DNA from: Sphingobium ummariense RL-3
Lineage (GTDB): Bacteria; Pseudomonadota; Alphaproteobacteria; Sphingomonadales; Sphingomonadaceae
NCBI RefSeq assembly: GCF_000447205.1
Contig: NZ_AUWY01000019.1
Coordinates: 110,440-164,043 of the forward strand
Length of the DNA: 53,604 nt
Reading direction: 5' to 3'
Numbering within the stretch: position 1 is the first letter of the stretch; each line of letters starts with the position of its first letter. The position numbers and the translations under genes were made by a program. The notes under the pieces were generated by a model. That model worked only from the letters and a program-made list of their open reading frames with translations, did no database searches and was not told the DNA's origin. This document shows positions 38,486 to 48,145 of this stretch, one piece after another.

Positions 38486-41440
38486 TCAAAGCCGGAAATT
38501 GACGCCGAGCGTGATCGTGCGCCCGTTGCGCAGCGCGAACAGGGAATCGCGGCGCTCGCTATCGATATACTGGACGTTGGTCTCGTCGGTCAGGTTCTGC
38601 GCCTCGACCAGGAAACGCACCTGCGGCGTGATCTGGTAGGAGGCGGAGAAGTCCATGAAGAAGGTCGGTTCGTTGCCGATATAGTCGCTGTAGAGCGCGC
38701 CCGACGGGATCGTGCGGATGAAACTCGACCGGTAATTGCCCGTGACGCGCGCGCTGAACTTGCTGTCCTCATAATAGAGCGTGCCGCTGATCGACTTGCG
38801 CGACAGGCCGACCAGATCGTCGTTCGACGTCAGCGTGGGCACGCCGTTGGTGCTCTCCAGCACATAGTTGATCGACGACTTGACCAGGGTGACGCTGCCC
38901 AGCACGCCGAAATTGCTCAGGAACCCGGGCAGGAAGCGCAGCGGCGCCTGCGCGTTGACCTCGACGCCCTCCAGCGTGCCGCCCGGCGTGTTGGTCAGCC
39001 GGTTGATCGTGAACAGCTCCTCCGGCCGGGTGTTGGAATTGGCCAGCAGGCTGTCGGGCAGCCCCAGCTCGTTGAAGGGGATCAGCGAGCTGATCGACTG
39101 GATGTAGGTTTCGATATTCTTGCGGAAATAAGCGACCGACAACAGCGATCCGGACGCGAAATACCATTCCAGCGCCGCGTCATAGGTCGATGCCCGGATC
39201 GGATCGAGGAAGGGGTTGTTGATCGATCCGCGACGACCCACCGCATCCACGCCGCTGCTGGGGATCAGCGGGGCAAGCTGCGGGCGGGACATCACCCGCG
39301 CCGCCGACAGGCGCAACTGCAGGTCCGTGGTCAGTTCCGCGACGACGTTCACCGATGGCAGCCAGTCGTCATAGCTGCGGTCCGCCTCGGCCAGCTGGCC
39401 GATCGTGGGATATCGCGATCCCGGCGGCGCGTTCACCGGGATGCGGCCGAAGGAATATTGATCGGTATGCACATAGCGCACGCCCGCATCGCCCCGGATG
39501 GTGAAGGGCAGCACGTCCTGCGTGTTGAAGGTGACCATGCCATAGGCGCTCTTGATCGTCTCCTTGACGCCGGAGTCACCCGATCCGCATTCCGCGCCGC
39601 ACCACCAGGCGACATCGTCATAGCCAACCGCCTTGCGCCATTTGTCGATGTCCGCCGCGGCCCAGCTGGCTGGCGCGCCATAGCCCAGCAGCTTGTCGAG
39701 GCCCTTGATCTGCATCGAGATGTCGGCGACCGAGGTGCCCGCGGGCAGCTGCTGCGTCCCACGGAGCGCCGGGTCGATCGCCAGCGCATCGGCATGATAG
39801 TCACTCACCCGCCACTGGCCGCCGACCGTGACCTTGAACCCGTCGGTCACGTCCCATTCGGCGTCCAGGCCGACGGTCTTGTTGGTCGTGGTGCGATCGA
39901 GCTTGCTGCCGCCCCAGGTGCCGAACACCGTGCCGTTGGCCAGCCCCGGCGCATAGGTGAAATTGTTGGGATTGGCGACGTCGATGCCGAAGCCGATCGT
40001 CGGGAATGTCCGGTTGTCGCGGAAGTCGACCGAGAAGCCGTCGGCGTCGTTGGAATCGAGGTTCACCCAGCCACGAAACCGCTGGTCGAGCTTCGACCGG
40101 GAGATGCCGGCCAGGCCGCTCAGCTTGAAGCTGTCGGAAAAGCGGTGCTCGAAGCTCAGGTTCGCCTGCTTGAAGGTGGTGGAGAAGTCGTCCATCCACC
40201 GCTCGGACCGGATATCGACGCCATCATAGAGGCCGTAGAGCACCGATCCCTTGTCGTTGATCTCCACATCGCGGATCGACACCATCGGCTGGCCGCTGTT
40301 GCTCGCCGATCGCGCGAAGGACAGGCCGGAAATATAGCTGTCGTACCGCAGCACGTCGAATTTCGAATAGAGGCCGTCCAGGATCACATTGGTGTTCTCG
40401 TCAGGCTGCCACTGGAAGCTCAGCGATCCGCCATAGCGCTTGGCATCCTGCTGGGAATCGAGGTAGCGCGGCAGGCGGGGGAAGAATGCACCCTCGCCCG
40501 GCAGGTTGTTGGGTCCGCCGCGGCGCGACATCACCTCGTTCCAGGCCTCGACCGATCCGGTGCGCGGGTTGTCCGTGCTGCACATGGTGGCTGTGGTGCC
40601 ACGGCTGGCATTGGTTGCGGGATTGGGGTTGATCGGCGTGACGCCGATCGGCGAGCAGAACCCGCCATTGACCGACGGCGGCAGCACCAGCACGGCCGAA
40701 TAGCCGACGTCGCGCGTATGCCGGCGGCCATAGGAGCCGGAAGCCAGAATGCCGAAGGTGCCGTCAGCGAAGGTCTTGGAAATCAGGCCGGAAATACGCG
40801 GATCGACTTCCTTCGCGACCGAATTGTAGATGCCGCGCGCAGTCGCGGTCACCACGAAATCCTTCTTGCTGTCGAGCGGATGCGGCGCCGCCAGGTCGAC
40901 GGTCGCGCCCAGCGACCCTTCCTCGATGTTGGCCGACGGCGTCTTGCGCACGGTCAGCGAAGTGAAGATTTCCGACGGGAAGACGCTGAAGTCGAAGCTG
41001 CGGCCGTTATTGCTGCCGCCATAGGCATCGGACGCGCCGGTCTGCGACGATCCTTCCATGCCGTTGATGCGGACGCGGGTGAATTCCGCAGCCAGGCCGC
41101 GCACGGTGATGTTCTTGCCCTCGCCGCCATCGCCGCGGGTCAGCGACACGCCTGGCAGGCGCTGCATCGATTCGGCCAGGTTGGCGTCGGGGAACTTCCC
41201 GATATCCTCCGCCAGGATGGTGTCGACGGCCGCCGCCTCGACCCGCTTCTCCGCGAGCGCATTGGCCAGGCTGGTGCGGAATCCCGTGACGATGATGTCC
41301 GGCGAGGCTGGCTGCTCGCCGGCTTGCTGCTCCGCCTGTTGCGGTTCCTGCTGGGCAAATGCTGCCTGTGTCCAAGACAAGGCTATCCCCAAGGAAAATA
41401 ATGATACAGCTCCGCCCGTCGTGATCTTTGCAAAGGCCAC
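38486..41440 (-). CDS. TonB-dependent receptor (no STN domain)
   Basis: This 984-residue outer-membrane transporter has a signal peptide ending near AAFAQ. A short Gln-rich linker precedes the TonB box (PDIIVTGF, ~49). The plug contains ILAEDIGKFPDANLAESMQRLPGV and ITVRGLAAEFTRVRING, and the barrel ends in LGVNFRL. Plug sequences of this type define the large sphingomonad/Caulobacter carbohydrate-type receptors. The start is GTG at 41440, five bases after GGGAGG. It heads an operon with the exported enolase-family gene and is divergent from the MFS-esterase operon. It is highly similar along most of its length to the receptor at 44890-48081. Confidence 0.95.
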   Translation of the reverse strand: MAFAKITTGGAVSLFSLGIALSWTQAAFAQQEPQQAEQQAGEQPASPDIIVTGFRTSLANALAEKRVEAAAVDTILAEDIGKFPDANLAESMQRLPGVSLTRGDGGEGKNITVRGLAAEFTRVRINGMEGSSQTGASDAYGGSNNGRSFDFSVFPSEIFTSLTVRKTPSANIEEGSLGATVDLAAPHPLDSKKDFVVTATARGIYNSVAKEVDPRISGLISKTFADGTFGILASGSYGRRHTRDVGYSAVLVLPPSVNGGFCSPIGVTPINPNPATNASRGTTATMCSTDNPRTGSVEAWNEVMSRRGGPNNLPGEGAFFPRLPRYLDSQQDAKRYGGSLSFQWQPDENTNVILDGLYSKFDVLRYDSYISGLSFARSASNSGQPMVSIRDVEINDKGSVLYGLYDGVDIRSERWMDDFSTTFKQANLSFEHRFSDSFKLSGLAGISRSKLDQRFRGWVNLDSNDADGFSVDFRDNRTFPTIGFGIDVANPNNFTYAPGLANGTVFGTWGGSKLDRTTTNKTVGLDAEWDVTDGFKVTVGGQWRVSDYHADALAIDPALRGTQQLPAGTSVADISMQIKGLDKLLGYGAPASWAAADIDKWRKAVGYDDVAWWCGAECGSGDSGVKETIKSAYGMVTFNTQDVLPFTIRGDAGVRYVHTDQYSFGRIPVNAPPGSRYPTIGQLAEADRSYDDWLPSVNVVAELTTDLQLRLSAARVMSRPQLAPLIPSSGVDAVGRRGSINNPFLDPIRASTYDAALEWYFASGSLLSVAYFRKNIETYIQSISSLIPFNELGLPDSLLANSNTRPEELFTINRLTNTPGGTLEGVEVNAQAPLRFLPGFLSNFGVLGSVTLVKSSINYVLESTNGVPTLTSNDDLVGLSRKSISGTLYYEDSKFSARVTGNYRSSFIRTIPSGALYSDYIGNEPTFFMDFSASYQITPQVRFLVEAQNLTDETNVQYIDSERRDSLFALRNGRTITLGVNFRL

Positions 41441-41817
41441 GTCATCCTCCCCGATTTTTCCAGACCTTGTTTTACTTCACCATGGACATGCCGCCCCGAT
41501 TCCGAAAGGATACAGGGATCCTATTCGGGGCGTCATGCCCGATTACATCATTCCAAATTTTCGAATGCTCCTACCCCCATGATGGTCGGCGAAGCGGGTT
41601 CCGTAACCGGCATGACATTTTCCCTGTATCTTTCCGGGAAAGTGGCGTGCGCTGGAGCCCATTGGGGGGCGGATAATCGCGCGAAAGTTACGGATCGACG
41701 GCGCTCGGCCATCCTTGAAAGAGATGGGCAAATCCGTCCATAATGTCGGACAAGAAAGATCGCCGAGAACCGGCGTTCAACATGGGCCGCCAAAATGCGG
41801 CGCCGGGGAGGAAGAGA
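41441..41817. promoter_or_regulatory. Divergent control region between TonB receptor and MFS transporter
   Basis: This 377-base gap serves two divergent operons. It is AT-richer than its surroundings and contains an inverted pair CATTC-N9-GAATG at 41549-41567 over an AT-rich core, a dyad CTTTCC-G-GGAAAG at 41630-41642, and a GGGC/GCCC hairpin near 41526-41541. No gene is supported. Promoters cannot be placed with confidence. Confidence 0.5.
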
Positions 41818-43131
41818 ATGACGGAAGCCGCCGCAGGCCGGGGCCGTGTCAGATGGCTGATGATATGGCTGATATTCGTCGTGTCGGCGGTATCCTATCT
41901 CGATCGCACCAACATCTCCATCGCCGCGCAGCACATCCGCGAGGAATTCGCGATCACCCAGGTTCAGCTGGGCACCGTGCTGACCGCCTTCATCCTCGGC
42001 TATGCGCTGGCGCAGCCGATCGCCGGCCGCCTCGCCGACCGCTTCGGCGCTTTTCGCGTCATCGCATGGGGCATTGTGTGGTGGAGCGTGCTGACGGCGG
42101 TCACCGCCTCCGTCCCCTCGGCCTTCGGCGGGGCCTTCGCGCTGATGATCGTGGTTCGTGTGCTGCTGGGCATCGGCGAATCGGTTATCTACCCCGCCAG
42201 CAACCGCCTCGTCGCCAACTGGATTCCGCCGCATGAGCGTGGCCTCGCCAACGGCCTGATCTTCGCCGGCGTGGGCTTCGGCGCGGGCGTCGCGCCGCCG
42301 CTCATCACCTTCATCATGCTGGCAGACGGCTGGCGCGCGGCCTTCTGGATGAGCGCGCTGATCGGGCTCGTGGTGCTGGCGGTGTGGCTGTGGCTGGCGC
42401 GCGAGCGGCCGGGCATGCACCGCTTCATCCGCCAGCCCGAGCTTGAATATATTGAAACCTCGCTCGGCCAGGGGAAGGCGGCCGCTGGCGCGCCCGCCGC
42501 CCCCCCCCTGTCCTGGGGCGAGATTTTCGGGAACCGCCACGTTGCGCTGCTGACGCTCAGCTATTTCTGCTTCGGCTACACGGTCTTCATCTTCTTCACC
42601 TGGTTCTTCACCTATTTGTCGACCGTTCGCGACCTGGACCTCAAATCGAGCGGCCTCTACGGCATGCTGCCCTTCATCGCCATGTCGGTCGCCTGCGCGT
42701 TCGGCGGCTGGGCGTCGGACAAGCTCGCCGCACGCTATGGCAAGCGGATCGGCCGCTGCGGCCCCGCGGCGGTCGGCATGGCGCTCTCCGCACTCTGCGT
42801 GGCGCTGGCGACCCAGGTGGTGGACGCGCGCCTCGCCGCGGTCGTCCTCGCCCTCGGCTCGGGCTCGATCTACCTGTCGCAAAGTGCTTTTTGGACGCTC
42901 AGCGCGGACATGGGCAAATCCTCGGCCGGGACCCTCTCAGGCGTCATGAACATGGGATGCCAGCTGGGTGGCGCCGCGGTCGCGCAGATCACTCCGATCA
43001 TCGCGGAATCCTATGGCTGGACGGCCTCGTTCCTCGTGGCTGCGGGCGCCGCTCTGGTTGGCGCGACCTGCTGGGTGCTGATCGATCCGCATGCCGAGCT
43101 GGTTCCCGGCGCCCCGGCGGAGGCCGTCTGA
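41818..43131 (+). CDS. MFS transporter, ACS (anion:cation symporter) family
   Basis: The 437-residue inner-membrane protein has 12 hydrophobic helices. The ACS signatures are SAVSYLDRTNISIAA near helix 1, GYALAQPIAGRLADRFG in loop 2-3 and GIGESVIYPASNRLVANWIPPHERG around helices 4-5. Characterised relatives take up hexuronates, galactonate or glucarate with protons. GGGGAGGAAG precedes ATG 41818; an upstream in-frame ATG lacks it. It is followed 33 bases later by a carboxylesterase gene and is divergent from the TonB receptor. Confidence 0.92.
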   Translation: MTEAAAGRGRVRWLMIWLIFVVSAVSYLDRTNISIAAQHIREEFAITQVQLGTVLTAFILGYALAQPIAGRLADRFGAFRVIAWGIVWWSVLTAVTASVPSAFGGAFALMIVVRVLLGIGESVIYPASNRLVANWIPPHERGLANGLIFAGVGFGAGVAPPLITFIMLADGWRAAFWMSALIGLVVLAVWLWLARERPGMHRFIRQPELEYIETSLGQGKAAAGAPAAPPLSWGEIFGNRHVALLTLSYFCFGYTVFIFFTWFFTYLSTVRDLDLKSSGLYGMLPFIAMSVACAFGGWASDKLAARYGKRIGRCGPAAVGMALSALCVALATQVVDARLAAVVLALGSGSIYLSQSAFWTLSADMGKSSAGTLSGVMNMGCQLGGAAVAQITPIIAESYGWTASFLVAAGAALVGATCWVLIDPHAELVPGAPAEAV

Positions 43132-43164
43132 CCCAAACAACGATATTCTAGCGGGAGAGGTATA

Positions 43165-44856
43165 ATGGAAGAAGAAGGCAACAATATCCTGTTGAACCGG
43201 CGAGCGGCGCTATTCGCGTCCGCCACAGCGGGGTTCGGCCTTGCCATGGGGGGCACTTCGGCGGCGTCCGACAGCGTGAAGACCGCCGCGCATACCGGAC
43301 CGGGAGGATGCTCCACGCCCAAATCGGCGGTGGCGAAGACCCAATATGGCAAGGTCCGCGGCTTCGTCGCCGGCGACGTCTTCCATTTCAAGGGCATTCC
43401 CTACGGGCAGGATACCGGCGGCGCCAACCGCTGGCTTCCGGCCAAGCCGCCCCAGCCCTGGGCCGACGAATATCTCGCCCTCGTCTATGGCGCGAACTGC
43501 CCCCAGACGCTGCACAATTTCCGCTCGATCGAGCATACCTTCCTGCAGGACTGGGATGACGGCTTCCTGGGCGAGGACATGCTGAAGCTGAACGTGTGGA
43601 CGCCCTCGCTCAGCGGCAGCCGCCCGGTCATGGTCTATTTCCACGGCGGCGGCTTCAGCTTCGGCTCCTCCTACGAACTGCCATCGCATGAAGGCGCGCA
43701 GATGGCGCGCAACCACGACATCGTGCAGGTGTCGGTCAACCATCGCCTCAACGTGCTGGGCTTCTTCGACCTGGCCGAGGTCGGCGGCGCGGCTTACGAG
43801 GATTCGGTCAATGTCGGCATGACCGACCTGGTCGCCGCGCTGAAATGGGTTCGCGAGAATATCGCGAATTTCGGCGGCGATCCCAACAAGGTGCTGATCT
43901 ACGGCCAGTCGGGCGGCGGGTCGAAGGTGACCACCCTGCTCGGCATGGAACGGGCGGCCGGTCTCTACCACCGCGCCATCGTCATGTCCGGCGGCGGCGG
44001 CAACATCCCCAGCGGCGACCAGACGCGCGAATTTTCGCGCCAGGTCGTGCGTCGCCTGGGCATCGGCACCGGCGCTGCGGCGCTCGATGCGCTGCAGAAG
44101 ATGGAATGGGCCAAGCTGTTCGAGACCGGCAACGCGGTCGCGGCGGAGATCAACGGCCCGGCCACCGGCTTCCCCGGCCCCGGCGCCCCGCCGCCGCCCA
44201 TGCCGCGCGTCGGCTGGGGTCCGACCCTGGACGGCCGGATCATCACGCTGCGCTCCTATTATGACGCGGTGTCCCCGGTGTCGAAGGACATTCCGGTGAT
44301 GATCGGCGGCACCAGCGAGGAAGGCACGCGCTACAGCCAGAACCCGACCGAGGCGGAATGGCGCGAGCAGCTGGCCAAGACCATGGGCGCGCAGAAGGCC
44401 GGCATGCTGGTCGACGCGATGAAGAAGGCGCACCCGGAAAAGGCCATCCGCACCCTGTCCTACGGCGTGCAGGGCCTCACCATGCGCAACAATGTCCAGC
44501 GCATGGTGAAGCTCAAATATGAGCAGAAGGGCGCACCGGTCTATCAATATCACTTCCAGTGGCAGTCGCCCCAGCTCGACGGGGTTGCAGGCGCCTGGCA
44601 CACGGCGGAGCTGGCCTTCTTCTTCGACAATACCAAGCGCTGCGAACAGGGGACCGGCGACACGCCGGAGGCGCGAGCGCTGGCGACGAAATGCGCGCGG
44701 GCCTTCGCCGCTTTCGCGCGGACGGGCGATCCCAGTCAGCCGGGCCTGGCCTGGACGCCCAGCGACCCGACCCGCTGCCAGACGATGGTCTTCGACAATC
44801 GCTGCCGGATGGAGGACGACCCCGAAGGCGCTGTGCGCCGCATCCTGCTGACCTGA
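43165..44856 (+). CDS. Type-B carboxylesterase, Tat-like leader
   Basis: The 563-residue alpha/beta-hydrolase has FHGGGFSFG for the oxyanion hole, the nucleophile Ser249 in YGQSGGGSK (the family more often has GESAG), TSEEGTRY for the acid and GAWHTAELAFFF for His. The N-terminus NILLNRRAALFASATAGFGLAMGG has paired arginines before a hydrophobic stretch, consistent with Tat export. GGGAGAGG stands before the ATG. Co-transcription with the MFS gene suggests it frees an acid or alcohol that the transporter then imports; the ester is unknown. Confidence 0.92.
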   Translation: MEEEGNNILLNRRAALFASATAGFGLAMGGTSAASDSVKTAAHTGPGGCSTPKSAVAKTQYGKVRGFVAGDVFHFKGIPYGQDTGGANRWLPAKPPQPWADEYLALVYGANCPQTLHNFRSIEHTFLQDWDDGFLGEDMLKLNVWTPSLSGSRPVMVYFHGGGFSFGSSYELPSHEGAQMARNHDIVQVSVNHRLNVLGFFDLAEVGGAAYEDSVNVGMTDLVAALKWVRENIANFGGDPNKVLIYGQSGGGSKVTTLLGMERAAGLYHRAIVMSGGGGNIPSGDQTREFSRQVVRRLGIGTGAAALDALQKMEWAKLFETGNAVAAEINGPATGFPGPGAPPPPMPRVGWGPTLDGRIITLRSYYDAVSPVSKDIPVMIGGTSEEGTRYSQNPTEAEWREQLAKTMGAQKAGMLVDAMKKAHPEKAIRTLSYGVQGLTMRNNVQRMVKLKYEQKGAPVYQYHFQWQSPQLDGVAGAWHTAELAFFFDNTKRCEQGTGDTPEARALATKCARAFAAFARTGDPSQPGLAWTPSDPTRCQTMVFDNRCRMEDDPEGAVRRILLT

Positions 44857-44864
44857 TGGAGCAA

Positions 44865-44890
44865 GGGGCGCGCGGTGCGCCGTGCGCCCC
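44865..44890. terminator. Hairpin between convergent esterase and TonB receptor genes
   Basis: GGGGCGCGCGG and CCGTGCGCCCC pair (one G-U) around TGCG, eight bases after the esterase stop and touching the stop of the convergent receptor gene. There is no T-run, so it may act with Rho or simply protect transcript ends. Confidence 0.5.
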
Positions 44891-47800
44891 TACATCCGGA
44901 ACGTCGCGCCCAGGGTGAAGGTGCGCCCGTTTTTCAGCGCGAACAGCGAATCCTGCCGGACGCTGTCGATATATTGGACATTCTTCTCGTTAGTGAGGTT
45001 CTGCGCCTCGAACAGGATGCGCACCCCTGGCCTCACTCCCACCGACGCCGAAAAATCCATGAAGAAGGTCGGCTTGTTGCCGATATAGTCGCTGTCGGCC
45101 GCGCCCGATGGGATGGTGCGGATGAAACCCGACCGGTAATTGCCGGTGATGCGCGCGCTGAAGCCCTTGTCCTCATAGTAGAAGGTGCCGCTGGCCGTCC
45201 GCCGCGACAGGCCGATCAGGTCAGCGGTGGACGACAGCGTCGGCATGCCGTCGACGCTCTGCAGGATATAATCGATCTTCGACCGGACGAAGGTCGCGCT
45301 CGCCAGGATGCCGAAATTGCCGAGCCAGCCGGGCAGGAAGCGCAGGGGCGCCTGCGCGTTGATTTCCAGGCCGGTCAGCCGTCCGCCCGGTGTGTTGGCC
45401 AGGCGGTTGATGATGAATAGCTCTTCCGGTTGTGTCTGCGAATTGATCAGCAGGCTTTCGGGCAGTCCCAGCTGGTTGAACGGGATCAGCGAATCGATGC
45501 TCTGGATGTAGGTGCTGATGTCCTTGCGGAAATAGGCCAGCGACAGCAGCGACCCCGGCGCGAAATACCATTCCAAGGCCGCGTCATAGGTCGCCGCGCG
45601 GATCGGGTCGAGGAAGGGATTGGTGATTGACCCCCGCCGTCCCACGGCATCGATGGTCGCCCCTGGGATCAACGGCGCCAGCTGGGGACGCGACATCACC
45701 CGCGCGGCGGAAAGGCGCAGGACCATGTCCGACGCCAGCTCGACCGCCAGGTTCATCGAGGGAAGCCAGTCCTCGTAGCTGCGCCGCGCCGTCAGCCTCT
45801 GGCCCACGACGGGAAAGGGGGCGCCTGCCGGCGCTGCGCTCGGGATATAGCCCATCGAATATTGCCCGCTATGGGCATAGCGCATCCCCACGTCGCCACG
45901 GATGGTGAAGGGCAGCACCTCGTCCGTCCGAAAGACGATCATGGCGTAACCGCTCTTGATCCTCTCCCGCACGCGCGCGTCGGGCGCGCCGCACTCGATG
46001 CCGCAGAACCAGCTGTCGTCATAGCCGACGGCTTCGCGGAACCTGTCATGATCGACCGCCACCCAGCTCGCCGGCGCGCCATGGCCCAGCAGCTTGTCGA
46101 GTCCCCGGATCTGCAGCCCGATATCAGCCAGCGTCGTGCCGGCCGGCAACTGCTGCGTCGCCTGCTTGGCCGGGTCGAGATTGTGGACCGTCGACCGATA
46201 GTCGCTCTCGCGATACTGGGTGCCGATGCGCAGGGTGAACAGCGGCGCGATCTCCCAGTCCAGGTCCAACGCAAAGGTCCGGTTCCGCGTGGTCCGGCGC
46301 AGCTGCCGCGCACTCCATGTGCCGCGTACCGTGCCGTCGGGCAGCCCCGGCGCATAGGCGAAATTGGCCGGATCCGCCACGTCGATCCCGAAGCCGATCG
46401 TCGGAAAGGTCGCATCGTCGCGGAAATCGAAGGAGAAGCCGTCCGTGTCGACGGCATCGATGTTCACCCAGCCGCGATAGGGGCTATTGAGGATGCTGGT
46501 CGAAAGGCCGGCCAGCCCATGTATCTTCACTGTGTCGCTCAACCGCCGGCTGCCCTCCAGCGTGGCCTGCTTCAGCGTGGTGCTGAACAGATCGATCCAT
46601 CGTTCGGAGCGTATGTCGACCCCGTCGAACAGCCCATAGGTTACCGACCCTCCGTCGTTGATCGCGATATCGCGGATCGACGTCATCGGCTGGCCGTTGT
46701 TGCTGGCCGATCGGGCGAAGGACAGGCCGGAGATATAGCTGTCGGCGCGGCTGACGTCGAACCGGGAATAGACCCCGTCCAGGCTGACGGAGGTGTCGTC
46801 GTCCGGCTTCCACTGAAAGCCGAGCGAGCCGCCATAGCGCTCCGCATCCTGCTGGGAATCGAGATAGCGCGGCAGGCGGGGGAAGAAGGCGCCGCCCCCG
46901 GGCTGGCCCTGCGGCCCCAGCCTGCCCTGAACCTCGTTCCATGCCGCCACCGATCCCGTGCGCGGATTGCCGTTCGAGCAGTTCAGCGCGTCCGTGCCCT
47001 TGACGGGATTGGGGGCGGGGTTGAGCGGCTTGACGCCAAGTGGCGAGCAGAAATTACCATTCACCCAGGCCGGAAGGGCCAGCACCGCGGAATATCCCAC
47101 ATCCCGCGTATGCCGTCGGCCATAGCTTGCGGAGGCAAGGACCCCGAATGTGCCGTCCGCGAATTTCCTGGAAATCAGCGCCGACAGGCGCGGGTCGACT
47201 CGCTCCGCAACGGAATTGCGCAGCCCGCGCGCGGTGCCGCTCAGGACGAAGTCCGACCGATAGTCCAGCGGATGCGGCGTGTTGAGATCGATGGTCGCGC
47301 CCAGCGATCCCTCCTCCACATCGGCCGTGGCGGTCTTGCGTACCGCTAGGGACGAGAAGATCTCCGATGGAAAGACGTTGAAGTCGAAGCTGCGGCTGTC
47401 ATTGCTGCCACCATAGGCGTCGGACGCGCCGGTCTGGGACGTGCTTTCCATGCCGTTGATGCGCACGCGGGTGAACTCGGCGGCCAGCCCCCGGACGGTG
47501 ATATTGCGGCCCTCCCCGCCATCTCCTCGCGTCAGGGAAATGCCGGGCAGGCGCTGCATGGATTCGGCCAGATTGGCGTCCGGGAATTTGCCGATATCTT
47601 CTGCCAGGATCATGTCGACGGCTGCGGAGTGGCGCTTCTTCTCCATCAGCGCAGTGGCGAGGCTCCAGCGGAAGCCGGTGACGACGATCTCTTCGTCCCT
47701 CGCTGCCGGCAGCGGCGGGAGCGCGTTGCCGTCGGGCTGGGGCGCCATGGCGGCCGCGCGCGCCAGCGGCACTTCCGGCTGCGGTGCAAGCAGATAGGTG

Positions 47801-48081
47801 CGTCCGTCGCTCGACTTGATCCGCAGGTCGGTGTCGCGCAGCAGCCGGCGGATCGCTTCCTCGACCGACATCCTGCCTCTGACCGCGGCAGTGCGCTGCC
47901 CCCTCGCCGCGCGTTCGCTCACCAGTATCTGGACGTCCGCCTGCCGAGCGAGTTCGGGGATGCCCCGCGGGGCCGGCTGGGACGGAATGTTGAAGTCCCG
48001 TACCTGCGCCCATGCAGGCGTCCCGGCGACCGCGGCAGCAATCGCCAACGCCCTCAGCGCTGTAGGGACCGCAGCCCGCAT
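44890..48081 (-). CDS. TonB-dependent transducer-type receptor with STN domain
   Basis: The 1063-residue receptor has a signal peptide (cleaved near PAWAQ). A secretin/TonB N-terminal (STN) domain covers ~28-98 (FNIPSQPAPRGIPELARQADVQILV, RMSVEEAIRRLLRDT). A Pro-rich linker precedes the TonB box (EEIVVTGF, ~130), and the plug and barrel end in LGATFRM. In FecA-type systems the STN domain touches FecR and switches on an ECF sigma factor; here fecR and the sigma gene lie directly upstream in the same direction. GGGGAGGAG precedes ATG 48081. From the TonB box onward it parallels the receptor at 38486-41440 almost strand by strand. Confidence 0.95.
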   Translation of the reverse strand: MRAAVPTALRALAIAAAVAGTPAWAQVRDFNIPSQPAPRGIPELARQADVQILVSERAARGQRTAAVRGRMSVEEAIRRLLRDTDLRIKSSDGRTYLLAPQPEVPLARAAAMAPQPDGNALPPLPAARDEEIVVTGFRWSLATALMEKKRHSAAVDMILAEDIGKFPDANLAESMQRLPGISLTRGDGGEGRNITVRGLAAEFTRVRINGMESTSQTGASDAYGGSNDSRSFDFNVFPSEIFSSLAVRKTATADVEEGSLGATIDLNTPHPLDYRSDFVLSGTARGLRNSVAERVDPRLSALISRKFADGTFGVLASASYGRRHTRDVGYSAVLALPAWVNGNFCSPLGVKPLNPAPNPVKGTDALNCSNGNPRTGSVAAWNEVQGRLGPQGQPGGGAFFPRLPRYLDSQQDAERYGGSLGFQWKPDDDTSVSLDGVYSRFDVSRADSYISGLSFARSASNNGQPMTSIRDIAINDGGSVTYGLFDGVDIRSERWIDLFSTTLKQATLEGSRRLSDTVKIHGLAGLSTSILNSPYRGWVNIDAVDTDGFSFDFRDDATFPTIGFGIDVADPANFAYAPGLPDGTVRGTWSARQLRRTTRNRTFALDLDWEIAPLFTLRIGTQYRESDYRSTVHNLDPAKQATQQLPAGTTLADIGLQIRGLDKLLGHGAPASWVAVDHDRFREAVGYDDSWFCGIECGAPDARVRERIKSGYAMIVFRTDEVLPFTIRGDVGMRYAHSGQYSMGYIPSAAPAGAPFPVVGQRLTARRSYEDWLPSMNLAVELASDMVLRLSAARVMSRPQLAPLIPGATIDAVGRRGSITNPFLDPIRAATYDAALEWYFAPGSLLSLAYFRKDISTYIQSIDSLIPFNQLGLPESLLINSQTQPEELFIINRLANTPGGRLTGLEINAQAPLRFLPGWLGNFGILASATFVRSKIDYILQSVDGMPTLSSTADLIGLSRRTASGTFYYEDKGFSARITGNYRSGFIRTIPSGAADSDYIGNKPTFFMDFSASVGVRPGVRILFEAQNLTNEKNVQYIDSVRQDSLFALKNGRTFTLGATFRM

Positions 48082-48145
48082 CTCTCCTCCCCATCGGACT
48101 TATCTTGTCGGGGCGACCCCCGCCTGTCCATGGGAGCAGTATAGG

